Positions 8,462 to 16,530 of a stretch of DNA of 34,112 nt are shown one piece after another. The position numbers and the translations under genes were made by a program. Numbering within the stretch: the stretch's first letter is position 1; every line of letters starts with the position of its first letter. Under the pieces are notes generated by a model. It had not been told where the DNA came from. It saw nothing but the letters and a program-made list of their open reading frames with translations, and did not search any database. Origin of the DNA: a virus; IMG/VR virus record IMGVR_UViG_3300037507_003208, positions 1 to 34,112 of that record; one strand, written 5' to 3'.

Positions 8462-8468
8462 GCCTCGC

Positions 8469-8474
8469 TACGCT
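8469..8474 (+). promoter_or_regulatory. -10 box TACGCT for the fibre operon
   Basis: TACGCT ends 26 nt before the GTG at 8501 and lies just behind the terminator, so the fibre genes start a new transcript. A seven-codon ORF (MTLSAQR, 8481-8504) starts in the leader and its TGA overlaps the GTG. Confidence 0.5.
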
Positions 8475-8500
8475 GAGGGCATGACCCTGTCGGCGCAGCG

Positions 8501-11500
8501 GTGACGACTATCAAGAAGGCGGCCGAGGCCGGCAGCTGGCCCCTCGCCACCAGCCAGGCCGATGTCAAGGCTCAGCTCAGCGCGATGCTGGACGGGCTGC
8601 GGCAGCTGCTGGGCAATGCCAACATCCTCGCGGGATCGGGGGAACTGAACGATCCGCTCAACGCTCCGTTCCAGCTCTACGTCAACCCATACATAGGGTC
8701 GGACGCCTTCGCCGCCGGATCGTTCGCGTCCTACGACCCAGATCCTTCTGGCACCAATCCGACGACGGCGAACATTGACGCCAAGATCCGCCGAATTGAC
8801 AACCAGCGGCTGACGTGCGGCTACAGCGAGATGCGGCCGTTCAAGACCATCAACCGGGCCCTGATTGAGGCGGGGCTGATCACCAGCAAGAGCTGGTTCA
8901 ACTACAGCCAGGAGGCTGCCCATCTGGATTGTGTCAGCATCCGCCTGTCGGCTGGCGTTCACACCCTCTACAACGATCCCGGCAACACCGGCACCACGCC
9001 TGCCGTCTGGGCTGACGGCAAGGTGCCAACCATCGCCGAGCTGATCGGGTTCAACCCGAACGAGGGCGGCTGCATCATGCCCCGCGGCTGCACCATGTGG
9101 GCGCCGGACTATCGGAAATGCAGCATCCGCCCGAACTACGTTCCTGCCGACGCTGACGAGGCCTACAGCGAGGCCGGCGGGGTGGCAACGATCACGAATC
9201 GCAGCTGCATGTTCCGCACGACCGGGACTGGCTACACGTTCGGCTACACCCTGATGGACAAGCTGGGCAGCACCAGCAGTCACCACCTCCTCTCGGGCTA
9301 TGAGTTCGCATCTGAGGCACAGCTGACGGGCTTCTACGGCAGGATCAACACCGCCCTGGCGCCGAATGGCAACGGGTCGGCGGCCCTGCTGGTCGCCAGG
9401 ACGTCAGAGCACCAGATCGTCGGCCCGATCAGCGGCAGCCCGTCGGAGGCGTGGGACACCGTCGGGTCGGCGTCGTTCTACATCCTCAACGTCGGCATCA
9501 GGACGGTCCGGGGCCTCTGCGGGGCCCTGATGGATGGCAGCAAGGTCACAGGCCTGCGGTCCATGGTGACGGCCCAGTTCACGAACACCAGCAACCAGAA
9601 GACCCTCAGCTGCTGGCAGATCTACGCGGATGGCAGCTGGGCGACGCCCGCGACCTATCAGGCGCTGATTGATTCATCGCCGGACTCGCGGCGGATGAAG
9701 CCCGGCCGGCGGTCGTTCCACATCCGCGTCATCAATGGCGCTTTCGTCCAGGAGGTGTCGGTGTTCAGCATCGGCGCTGGTGTCCACAACTGGGTGCAGA
9801 CCGGCGGCGAGCTGGACTCGACCAACGGCAACACCAGTTTCGGTGGCATCACCGCCCTGGCTGAGGGGTACCGGTCGGCGGCATTCCCGATCGACAAGAG
9901 CTGGACGCTCTCAGCGTTCCGCGTGCCCCTGCGGCCTGACGCGAAGGCCCCCGCGATCCGGCGGATCTTCCTCGGCACCGTCAGCAGCGCCACCTCCGGC
10001 GCCATCACCCTGTCGGCTGCACTGGATCCGGCTGTGCTCGAGTCCTTCACCCTGCGGCCCGACTCCTACATCTGGGTCGAGAATCCCCAGGGCCCCGACT
10101 GGCGGGCTCAGCTGGCCAACCCGTCATGGAGTGCCGGCAGCCCGACCATCATCAACATCGCAGCGGCCCTGGCCGATGAGAACGGCGCCGCTGGCGGCTC
10201 AAGCGTCAATGGCCGCCGGGTCTACATCCGTCGCATCGCCGACAACCGGACGAAGGAGGAGCGCCGGCTGGTGCTCAAGCTCGCAAACACCACCAACGCC
10301 AGGACCCCGCAGCGGCACCAGATCCTGCAGCTGGATCCAACCCGTGCTGGCGTCAGCGGCGCCCTGCCGGCAGCCACGACCTTGGCGGTCACCTCGACCA
10401 CGGCGACAACCCCCGTGGGTGCCGGCGTGCTGCGGTCGGCGCTGATCTCCCTGCGGCGCTCCAACCCTGACCAGAACTACGCCAACAGCACCTACTACCG
10501 CAAGGGCACGGTGGTGAAGCACGCCAACAAGCACTGGGCGGCGATCAGCGATCTGACGACAGCGACCGCAAGCCCTGACCCTGCGCTGTGGTCCGAGTGC
10601 TACGTGGGGATGCCGGAGGCGTTCAACGCTGAGGACCCATTCGTCAACGAGGCCCCCAGCCTGGTGTTCGACGACGATGCGAGCGGCACCGAGGCATCAA
10701 CAACCCTCGGCTGGAACTGGTCGATGGCCTTCACCAGCAGCTCGGCAACGGCCGCGGTGTGGCTGCGGACCCAGTACCGCTCCGGCGTCGACTACCTGGC
10801 CGCCCATGCCCTGCTGGTGGCCCTGGGCCTCAGTTCGGCCGATGCTCACACCGCCCTGGCCCCGCAGCTTGAAGCCAGCCGCCTGCGCGATCCGGCGTCA
10901 TCGTCCGATTTCCCGGTGGCGCCCGCCGGCGGCCTGGCGACCGGGCGCGCCAACTACCCGGTGGAGTTCCGCCGCCCCTCGACACTGGCGATGGCCCCGC
11001 ATCGCACCGCATGGTCGGGCTGGGGCAACTACTCGACGGCCCTGCCGCAGGTCCAGCAGGACATGGCGGCCCGCAACCGGTTCAGCTACCTGTTCACCAA
11101 CAGCGGCGGCGGGTTCGTCGCCTGCGATGGCACCCAGGAGGACATGCTGCGCTTCACACCCGCCGGCTTGGAGGACCTGACGACCGGTGAGGTGGCGCAG
11201 GTCGGCGACATCGGGGCCCCGGACGTGGCGATCGGATCCTCAACCACGTTCAGCGGCACCATCATCGATTCGGTGTTCCAGGGCGTGATGGACTTCACCG
11301 GCGCGACGCTGCAGGGTTTCCCGCTGGCCAACAGCTCAACCGCTGGCCTGATCGAGACCGCAACGATCGCCGAGGTGCTGACCGCCATGACGACGGTGGG
11401 CACGGGCGGCCTGGCGATCACGACCGATGCCATGCCGGCTGCGATGCGATCCAATGCCGTCGATCTGGGATCTGCCACGGCACTCGACCTGAGCCTGGGA

Positions 11501-11743
11501 TCATTTTTCTTCCGCACAGTCAACGGAAACGTGACATTCACGTTCACGAATGTTCCGGCCAACGGCATCACCCTATTCCTGTTTGAGTTCCTTTACACCT
11601 CCGGCACGATCACCTGGCCGGCGATTCTGTGGGCCGACGGGACGGCGCCAACCCTTGTGGCCGGCTACACCTACACCGTCGCCTTCTACACCAGGAATGG
11701 CGGCACCACCTGGCGCGGCAGCCGCCCCACCATCTGGACCTGA
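8501..11743 (+). CDS. Large virion structural protein / tail fibre (cyanophage type)
   Basis: 1080 residues from a GTG; the frame upstream is closed at 8474 and holds no other start. Around residue 110 it has RPFKTINRALIEAG, and around 185-205 GGCIMPRGCTMWAPDYRK followed by an IRPNYVPA motif. I recall this combination (PFKTINRAxIEA, then GGxIxPRGxSxxGxDLRK) from large structural proteins of marine cyanophages. The C-terminus (NGNVTFTFTNVPANGITLF ... TYTVAFYTRNGGTTWRGS) is a common beta-sandwich tip of phage fibres. Probably a long tail fibre or baseplate-attached adhesin. TGATG overlap with the next gene. Confidence 0.7.
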   Translation: MTTIKKAAEAGSWPLATSQADVKAQLSAMLDGLRQLLGNANILAGSGELNDPLNAPFQLYVNPYIGSDAFAAGSFASYDPDPSGTNPTTANIDAKIRRIDNQRLTCGYSEMRPFKTINRALIEAGLITSKSWFNYSQEAAHLDCVSIRLSAGVHTLYNDPGNTGTTPAVWADGKVPTIAELIGFNPNEGGCIMPRGCTMWAPDYRKCSIRPNYVPADADEAYSEAGGVATITNRSCMFRTTGTGYTFGYTLMDKLGSTSSHHLLSGYEFASEAQLTGFYGRINTALAPNGNGSAALLVARTSEHQIVGPISGSPSEAWDTVGSASFYILNVGIRTVRGLCGALMDGSKVTGLRSMVTAQFTNTSNQKTLSCWQIYADGSWATPATYQALIDSSPDSRRMKPGRRSFHIRVINGAFVQEVSVFSIGAGVHNWVQTGGELDSTNGNTSFGGITALAEGYRSAAFPIDKSWTLSAFRVPLRPDAKAPAIRRIFLGTVSSATSGAITLSAALDPAVLESFTLRPDSYIWVENPQGPDWRAQLANPSWSAGSPTIINIAAALADENGAAGGSSVNGRRVYIRRIADNRTKEERRLVLKLANTTNARTPQRHQILQLDPTRAGVSGALPAATTLAVTSTTATTPVGAGVLRSALISLRRSNPDQNYANSTYYRKGTVVKHANKHWAAISDLTTATASPDPALWSECYVGMPEAFNAEDPFVNEAPSLVFDDDASGTEASTTLGWNWSMAFTSSSATAAVWLRTQYRSGVDYLAAHALLVALGLSSADAHTALAPQLEASRLRDPASSSDFPVAPAGGLATGRANYPVEFRRPSTLAMAPHRTAWSGWGNYSTALPQVQQDMAARNRFSYLFTNSGGGFVACDGTQEDMLRFTPAGLEDLTTGEVAQVGDIGAPDVAIGSSTTFSGTIIDSVFQGVMDFTGATLQGFPLANSSTAGLIETATIAEVLTAMTTVGTGGLAITTDAMPAAMRSNAVDLGSATALDLSLGSFFFRTVNGNVTFTFTNVPANGITLFLFEFLYTSGTITWPAILWADGTAPTLVAGYTYTVAFYTRNGGTTWRGSRPTIWT

Positions 11744-13257
11744 TGAGCCTCAACGCCCGCCGACACTTTGCCGTCAGCTCTGGATTGACGGCGGACAGCA
11801 TCATCGCTGATGCTTCATTCCGATTCGACTTCAGCACTGGCACGATCAATGATCTGGTCAGCAACACAAACGTGCTGACGGTGACGAGGCCGTATGAGAA
11901 GTATCACATCAGCAGCAGCAAGCGGTACACCAGAACAGCTGCCGGCACTGTGGTCTACGACCATGACAGCAACGGCAACAATCTCGGTGTCCTGGTTGAG
12001 GGGCAGTACGGGCAGAGGTTTCAGGGGATCAGGTACAGCAACCGCTTTGCGGGAACTGGCGGATGGGAGGCCCCGAACGTTGCATGGGGCGGCAATCAGG
12101 GCGCAGGCGGCGGCGGCTATCTGAAGGGCTGCACCATCACCGGCGGTTTTCCGGGCCCGATTGACGGGCTGGAGAACACGGCCGGATACCAGGCCAGCCG
12201 ATTGATGCTGGACACATCCTATGGCCACCACTACATCGGCAAGTTCGGCCTGTGGAACATCTCAACCTATCAGTCGTACACCATCGCTATCAAGGGATTT
12301 GGCGACACGGCCAACCATGCGGTAAGGATTGAATCAGCGGGATCCGGCACTGAAGGCGAAGGCGCAATCTGCATCACCCTTGATCTGCAGAATGGGCAGA
12401 TCCTGGACTTTCGGACTGCCATCTCCAGCGGCCAGGAGAGACTGATCGCTTATCCGCACATCCGAATCACGCAAGACGGCTGGTTGCTGGTTTCATTTCA
12501 GGTCGGCAATAACTTCCTTTCGGGCGGCGGGACCAGCTACTCGCAGCCGCGAATCCGCATCGTCAGGAAGATTGGTAACAGTGTGGTTTATCCGGCCGAG
12601 CAATTCTTCGGAGATGGCGCCAGCGGCGTCTACCTGTTCGGCTTCATGCGTGAGTACAACCAGCTGCTGCCCAGCAGCTACGTCCATTCCGACGGCCCGG
12701 TCAGCCCGATCAGCCGCCCATCCGATGGCCTGTCCTGGACCCTGCCAAACCCGATCAATCCCAACCTGCGCGCGGTGTTCGTTGAGGTGTTCGGCCACGT
12801 TGATACGTCCAGCCTGCTGACCCTGGACGACGGCACTGCATCTGGCAGCACCTTCGCCGGGAACTACATCGACCTGCAGGCCCAGGCCAGCCAGTACCGA
12901 GTAGCGATGCGCCGCAATTCCGGCACTGAGTTCCTGGCCGCGGCTGGTATGGCCCCGGCAGTCATCACGACCGGATCATGGACGGGGGTGTACCAGGGCC
13001 CCCGCGCCGGGGCGGGATTGCTGCCAACCCGTCAGCGGTTCGTGGTGTCATGGAACAGCTCTACCGTGTCCGCCCTGGCGGGCGGTGGGCCCGGCACCCA
13101 GCAGATCTCGCATGACCTGGGAGGGCTGCCGACGATCTCCCGACTGATGATCGCCCAAGGCAACAACGGCCACACCAACGTCCCGATCGCCCGAGTGATC
13201 GGCTGGAACCGCGAGCTGACCGGCCTCGAGCAGTTCACCCTGATGTCCGCACGATGA
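11743..13257 (+). CDS. Second tail fibre / receptor-binding protein
   Basis: 504 residues from the ATG at 11743, which overlaps the upstream TGA; the longer in-frame reading from 11629 would translate the end of the preceding gene in a wrong frame. The sequence is Gly/Ser/Thr-rich and beta-rich. A segment LGVLVEGQYGQRFQGIRYSN resembles the 'GLLIEEQRTNLLxYSxxF' motif that precedes jelly-roll domains in phage fibres. The C-terminal end (ARVIGWNRELTGLEQFTLM) looks like the last strand of a concanavalin/laminin-G-like lectin domain. Likely a glycan-binding fibre. Composition is slightly less GC-rich than its neighbours. Confidence 0.6.
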   Translation: MSLNARRHFAVSSGLTADSIIADASFRFDFSTGTINDLVSNTNVLTVTRPYEKYHISSSKRYTRTAAGTVVYDHDSNGNNLGVLVEGQYGQRFQGIRYSNRFAGTGGWEAPNVAWGGNQGAGGGGYLKGCTITGGFPGPIDGLENTAGYQASRLMLDTSYGHHYIGKFGLWNISTYQSYTIAIKGFGDTANHAVRIESAGSGTEGEGAICITLDLQNGQILDFRTAISSGQERLIAYPHIRITQDGWLLVSFQVGNNFLSGGGTSYSQPRIRIVRKIGNSVVYPAEQFFGDGASGVYLFGFMREYNQLLPSSYVHSDGPVSPISRPSDGLSWTLPNPINPNLRAVFVEVFGHVDTSSLLTLDDGTASGSTFAGNYIDLQAQASQYRVAMRRNSGTEFLAAAGMAPAVITTGSWTGVYQGPRAGAGLLPTRQRFVVSWNSSTVSALAGGGPGTQQISHDLGGLPTISRLMIAQGNNGHTNVPIARVIGWNRELTGLEQFTLMSAR

Positions 13258-13529
13258 TCATCTACAGGCTGGAGCCAACACCGGCGCCGATCACCATGGA
13301 ACAGCTGCAGGCCGAGAATCCGAGGACGTGGTTCCCTGCATTCCCGACAGCCGAAGATCTGCTGCCGTTCGGCGTGGTCATGGTCCTTCCCACGAGCCCG
13401 CCGCCGCACAGCTTGGCGGATGGGTCCTACACCTGCGAGATCGTTCAGTCCGAGACTGGCGACTGGGTCCAGGCCTGGACGTGGGTGCCGAACCCTGATC
13501 TCAGTAGCCTGTCCACAGAGCCAGGCTGA
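13254..13529 (+). CDS. Tail fibre assembly-like protein
   Basis: 91 residues, started by an ATGA overlap with the fibre gene. The pattern AENPRTWFPAFPTAEDLLPFGVVMV followed by a Pro-rich stretch and a C-terminal strand with two or three Trp (GDWVQAWTWV) matches small proteins encoded right behind phage fibres that act as fibre assembly chaperones or distal fibre caps. No catalytic motif. Assignment comes from pattern plus position. Confidence 0.55.
   Translation: MIIYRLEPTPAPITMEQLQAENPRTWFPAFPTAEDLLPFGVVMVLPTSPPPHSLADGSYTCEIVQSETGDWVQAWTWVPNPDLSSLSTEPG
13505..13510 (+). promoter_or_regulatory. -10 box TAGCCT for the lysis genes
   Basis: TAGCCT ends 23 nt before the GTG at 13534, inside the end of the fibre assembly gene. 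It supports GTG 13534 as the start of the first lysis gene. Confidence 0.5.
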
Positions 13530-13533
13530 GTCA

Positions 13534-13815
13534 GTGGACGCCGAGCGCATCAACCACCTAGACCTGCTGCGCGAGGTCGTGGCGGTGCGGACGCTGGTTG
13601 ACCGGCTGGTCACCGACATGAGCGAGCTGCGGCAGCAGCTGGGCGAGCCCGAAAATGGCATCTATGCCCGCCTGAATCGGCTGGAGCAGTCCCGAGCGCA
13701 GCTGATGCTGGTGGCCGTGCTCAGCGGCCTGGTGCTGCCCGTGCTGGTCACTGTGGGCATGGATCGGGCCTTTCCTAGAGTGGATGCAGCCCCTGCTGCG
13801 GTGTCGCACCCATGA
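13534..13815 (+). CDS. XhlA-like coiled-coil membrane protein (lysis cassette)
   Basis: 93 residues from GTG 13534 (MDAERINHLDLL...). In-frame extension to 13420 is possible but would precede the promoter box and overlap the fibre assembly gene heavily. Residues 1-50 form a heptad-like amphipathic helix (LREVVAVRTLVDRLVTDMSELRQQL), then a transmembrane segment at about 55-75 (LMLVAVLSGLVLPVLVTVGM). This topology matches XhlA/hemolysin-type accessory holins, which sit at the membrane beside the endolysin. Overlaps the next ATG (ATGA). Confidence 0.6.
   Translation: MDAERINHLDLLREVVAVRTLVDRLVTDMSELRQQLGEPENGIYARLNRLEQSRAQLMLVAVLSGLVLPVLVTVGMDRAFPRVDAAPAAVSHP
13776..13781 (+). promoter_or_regulatory. 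-10-like TAGAGT inside the XhlA-like gene
   Basis: TAGAGT ends 30 nt before the ATG at 13812, at the upper end of the spacing range seen elsewhere. It would give separate expression of the holin candidate and endolysin. It may be chance. Confidence 0.35.
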
Positions 13816-13982
13816 GCAACGTCAGCCTGACCGACCTGGTCGAAATCGTCCTGGCGCTCCACGGCGCTGCTGTTCTGATCGTCAACCTGACGAACACTCC
13901 GAAGGACGACGACCTGGTCAGCCGGTTCTATCGCGCCATCGAACTGTTCGCCGGCCTTGTGACCCCCCTAGCCAAGCGATGA
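13812..13982 (+). CDS. Small hydrophobic protein, holin candidate
   Basis: 56 residues, overlapping the preceding stop and the following start by ATGA. It begins MSNVSLTDLVEIVLALHGAA and has one hydrophobic stretch (about 7-26, LVEIVLALHGAAVLIVNLTN), an acidic loop (TPKDDD), and a second weakly hydrophobic helix (about 43-53). Small proteins of the form NLTxTPKDDxLVxRxYRxIE occur next to endolysins in many prophages. Holin function is inferred from size, hydrophobicity and place between an XhlA-like gene and an endolysin. Confidence 0.6.
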   Translation: MSNVSLTDLVEIVLALHGAAVLIVNLTNTPKDDDLVSRFYRAIELFAGLVTPLAKR

Positions 13983-15142
13983 GCAGCCAACTGGTCGACG
14001 CGGCCCGGTTCACGCCGAATCCGCCGGAGCCGCATCAGGCCGCGGCATGGAACTGGCTGCATGAGCAGCTGACCCCCGAGCAGCTCGCCAGGTTCTTCGA
14101 GCTGTTCCGGGCGGCCCCGCTGCCGAAGCCGGCCGACGATCCGGCGGTGAAGCTCGCCCTGCCGGTGATCAAGGAGTTCGAGGGGTGCCGGCTGTTGGCC
14201 TACCCCGATCCTGAGACCGGCGGCGACCCCTGGACGATCGGCTGGGGCAACACCACTCATTTCGATGGCACCCGCGTCAAGCCGGGCGACACCATCACCC
14301 AGGCGGTCGCCGATCAGATGCTCGACACGTTCGTGCGGTTCACCGTCGCTGGCGGACTGGCGCGGTCGATCCCGACCTGGCGGCAGATGTCGGCCCGGCA
14401 GCAGGCGGCACTGATCTCGTTCGGCTACAACGTCGGCGAGGGGTTCTATGGTGCCGAGGGCTTCGAGACCATCACTCGAGTCCTGCGTGACCGTGACTGG
14501 CCGGCGGTGCCCGCCGCCCTGCGGCTCTACGTCAACCCCGGTGGACCCAGCGAGGCCGGTCTGCGGCGCCGTCGTGAGGCCGAGATCAAGCTGTGGGGTG
14601 AGACCCAGCGGCCGACCGAAAAGATCCTGAAGGTCCAGTATTTCAGCCAGAACGACAACACCAGCGGCACCGGCTACCGCGAGTGCTTCAGTTCGACCAG
14701 CGCCATGATCGCGGCGCTCTACGGGCGGGTGCGGAACGACGACGCCTACAACGCGATTCGGGCGAAGTTCGGCGACACGACCGACAGTCAGGCCCAGGTG
14801 CGAGCCTTGCGCTCCCTGGATCTGGACGCCAGATTCGTCACCAATGCCGCCGTGGGGCTGCTGGAGGCCGAGATCCTGGCCGGCCGCCCCGTCGGTGTTG
14901 GCTGGCCGCACCAGGGCCCCGTGCAGGCTCCGACCGGCGGCGGCCATTGGACGCTGTGCATCGGCTTCACTCCCGAAGCGATCGTGATGAACGACCCCAA
15001 CGGGGAGGCCGACATGGTCGCCGGCGGCTACGTGAACCACTCGAACGGCGCCGGGATTCGCTACTCACGGCGCAACTGGCTCCGGCGGTGGGAGGCCGAT
15101 GGGCCTGGGACTGGGTGGGCGTTGCTGGTCAAGCCGCGCTGA
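13979..15142 (+). CDS. Two-domain endolysin: GH24 muramidase + C39-like peptidase
   Basis: 387 residues from the ATG at 13979 (ATGA overlap); the reading open further upstream runs through the lysis genes in a wrong frame. Residues about 55-205 are a T4/RrrD-type lysozyme: catalytic Glu68 in FEGCRLLAY, Asp77 in YPDP and Thr86 in PWTIGWG keep the E-D-T order, with three residues inserted relative to T4 lysozyme. Residues about 220-387 are a papain-like C39-type peptidase: Cys236 in RECFSSTSAM, His323 in GGHWTLCIGF, Asp339 in NDPNG. It should cut both glycan strands and peptide stems of the wall at the end of infection. No signal peptide is seen, so it needs a holin. Confidence 0.88.
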   Translation: MSSQLVDAARFTPNPPEPHQAAAWNWLHEQLTPEQLARFFELFRAAPLPKPADDPAVKLALPVIKEFEGCRLLAYPDPETGGDPWTIGWGNTTHFDGTRVKPGDTITQAVADQMLDTFVRFTVAGGLARSIPTWRQMSARQQAALISFGYNVGEGFYGAEGFETITRVLRDRDWPAVPAALRLYVNPGGPSEAGLRRRREAEIKLWGETQRPTEKILKVQYFSQNDNTSGTGYRECFSSTSAMIAALYGRVRNDDAYNAIRAKFGDTTDSQAQVRALRSLDLDARFVTNAAVGLLEAEILAGRPVGVGWPHQGPVQAPTGGGHWTLCIGFTPEAIVMNDPNGEADMVAGGYVNHSNGAGIRYSRRNWLRRWEADGPGTGWALLVKPR

Positions 15143-15290
15143 GGGCTGGTCGATCCGGGCTGGCCTGGTACTGATGCAGCCACACCATCAGCTGCCAGGT
15201 GTCCGGCGTCAGGCGGATGCGATCCGGCAGCACGATGGCCCACATCGCATCGAGACGGACGATTCTGGGACAGCGGCGCGACTGGCACAT
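15129..15290 (-). CDS. Small minus-strand protein, 53 aa
   Basis: 53 residues (MCQSRRCPRIVRLDAMWAIV...), ATG at 15290 and TGA at 15131-15129, ending 14 nt inside the endolysin 3' end. Protein-like features: a hydrophobic strand (MWAIVLP), then IRLTPDTWQLMVWLHQYQ, an amphipathic helix with ordinary codon use. A TACGCT box lies 24 nt upstream on the minus strand. It fills what would otherwise be a gap of almost 200 nt. Function unknown. Confidence 0.6.
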   Translation of the reverse strand: MCQSRRCPRIVRLDAMWAIVLPDRIRLTPDTWQLMVWLHQYQASPDRPALSAA

Positions 15291-15314
15291 CTATCGGCGG
15301 CAGGGCAGCATCCC

Positions 15315-15324
15315 AGCGTAGGGT
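15315..15324. promoter_or_regulatory. Overlapping divergent -10 boxes (TAGGGT on plus, TACGCT on minus)
   Basis: AGCGTAGGGT reads TAGGGT (15319-15324) rightward and TACGCT (15320-15315) leftward, sharing the central TA. The gap to the plus-strand ATG at 15350 is 25 nt and to the minus-strand ATG at 15290 is 24 nt. One site therefore appears to serve two small genes in opposite directions. Confidence 0.55.
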
Positions 15325-15349
15325 CGTCGGCATGGAACCTCATTCAGCC

Positions 15350-15499
15350 ATGCAGATCGGCGCTCAACACGAGCGCGACCGCCTGCGCCTGCTACTCGAG
15401 ACCCGCCGCGACATGCTGGCCTCCGCCAATCCCCGCGGCACCACCTCTCGCGTGGCAGAGATCGATCGGATGCTCAACATGCTGCAGCCGGAACCATGA
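15350..15499 (+). CDS. Small helical protein upstream of the sigma factor, 49 aa
   Basis: 49 residues starting MQIGAQHERDRLRLLLETRR. An in-frame ATG at 15332 would add six residues but lies only 7 nt behind the -10 box, so 15350 is preferred by the spacing seen elsewhere. The protein is a basic, all-helical sequence with leucine heptads (RLRLLLETRRDML, VAEIDRMLNML). Its TGA overlaps the ATG of the sigma factor (ATGA), so the two are translated together. A small coupled helical protein beside a sigma factor could modulate it, but that is only a guess. Confidence 0.6.
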   Translation: MQIGAQHERDRLRLLLETRRDMLASANPRGTTSRVAEIDRMLNMLQPEP

Positions 15500-16506
15500 C
15501 GGCCGGGGCAGCTGCTACCTCCTGTGATGACGCAGGTCTGACCGCGGACCGGATTCCTGGTGAGGCGCCGGCAAGGCAGCAGCGTAAGACCCCCTCTACC
15601 CCCGCCACACCACACATGCACAGCTATCTGGCCAGCATCGGCCGCGTGCCGTTGCTCACGCCTGCCGAGGAAATCCAGCTCGGGAATCAGGTCCAGGCCG
15701 CCGCCGCCCTGGCTGATCGGGCCGATCGGGCCGACCTGACGCCCGACGAGCGCCGGGCCCTGAAGGCCGGGCAACGGGCGAAGAAACGCATGATTGAGGC
15801 CAACCTGCGGCTGGTCGTGGCCGTGAGCCGCCGCTACCCGCATGACGGCCTTGATCAGATCGACCTGATCCAGGAGGGCACCATCGGCCTTGTGCGGGCC
15901 GTTGAGAAGTTCGATCCCGGCCGCGGCTACAAGTTCTCCACCTACGCCTTCTGGTGGATCCGTCAAGCCATGCAGCGAGCGCTGGATCAGCAATCGCGGG
16001 TGATTCGCTCCCCGGTCCATGCCGCCGATCTAATGCGCAAGGCCCGGAAGATCGCCCGCGAGATCCACCAGGCCACCGGCCGCGAACCGAACCTGCGCGA
16101 TCTGGCGGAGAAGGTCGGCGTCACCGAGGCCAGCCTGCAGTCGGCCGCGATGGCCAACGCAGCGCCGGCCAGCCTGGACGCCCGGGTCGGCGGCGGCGAG
16201 ACCGACCGCAGCAGCCTGGTGGAGCTGATCGCCGGCGACGGACTGACGCCAGAGGCCGAGGCGATGGAGAACGAACGGCTGGGCATGATCCGCTCCACCA
16301 TTGAGCAAGCGATGACGCGGATGACCGAGAACCAACGCGAAGTGCTGGTCAGACGGTTTGGGCTCTATGGCCACGAACCGCAGACCTTGAACACGATCGG
16401 CGCCGATCTGAAGCTCAGCCGGGAGCGGATTCGGCAGCTCGAGTCGGCCGCCATGGGAATCGTCAAGGCCTGGGCCAGTCAGGTCCGACTGATGCTGCGG
16501 GAGTAG
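15496..16506 (+). CDS. RNA polymerase sigma-70 factor, group-2-like
   Basis: 336 residues. A variable N-terminus (1-37) is followed by region 1.2 (about 38-70, HSYLASIGRVPLLTPAEEIQL), region 2 (about 96-175) with the polymerase-binding LIQEGTIGLVRAVEKFDP and the -10 recognition helix FSTYAFWWIRQAMQRAL, region 3 (about 176-250) and region 4 (about 270-336) with the -35 recognition HTH (TIGADLKLSRERIRQLE). All regions are intact. This layout matches cyanobacterial primary-like (group 1/2) sigma factors, which lack a long region 1.1. Encoded inside a phage, it probably redirects host RNA polymerase to phage promoters. The stop TAG is part of the next TAGCCT box. Confidence 0.9.
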   Translation: MTAGAAATSCDDAGLTADRIPGEAPARQQRKTPSTPATPHMHSYLASIGRVPLLTPAEEIQLGNQVQAAAALADRADRADLTPDERRALKAGQRAKKRMIEANLRLVVAVSRRYPHDGLDQIDLIQEGTIGLVRAVEKFDPGRGYKFSTYAFWWIRQAMQRALDQQSRVIRSPVHAADLMRKARKIAREIHQATGREPNLRDLAEKVGVTEASLQSAAMANAAPASLDARVGGGETDRSSLVELIAGDGLTPEAEAMENERLGMIRSTIEQAMTRMTENQREVLVRRFGLYGHEPQTLNTIGADLKLSRERIRQLESAAMGIVKAWASQVRLMLRE

Positions 16507-16509
16507 CCT
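16504..16509 (+). promoter_or_regulatory. -10 box TAGCCT (shares the sigma factor stop codon)
   Basis: TAGCCT ends 21 nt before the GTG of the HNH gene at 16531. The TAG is the sigma factor stop codon. Confidence 0.45.
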
Positions 16510-16530
16510 CGGGCAGCGGCAGAACCAGCG

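Noticed and set aside
13928-15040. Minus-strand frame of 370 codons
   Set aside because: Antisense to the endolysin whose two catalytic domains are clear.
15061-15333. Minus-strand frame of 90 codons over the endolysin end
   Set aside because: Composition is shadow-like; the 53-codon frame 15290-15129 in another register is more protein-like and has a promoter box at the usual distance.
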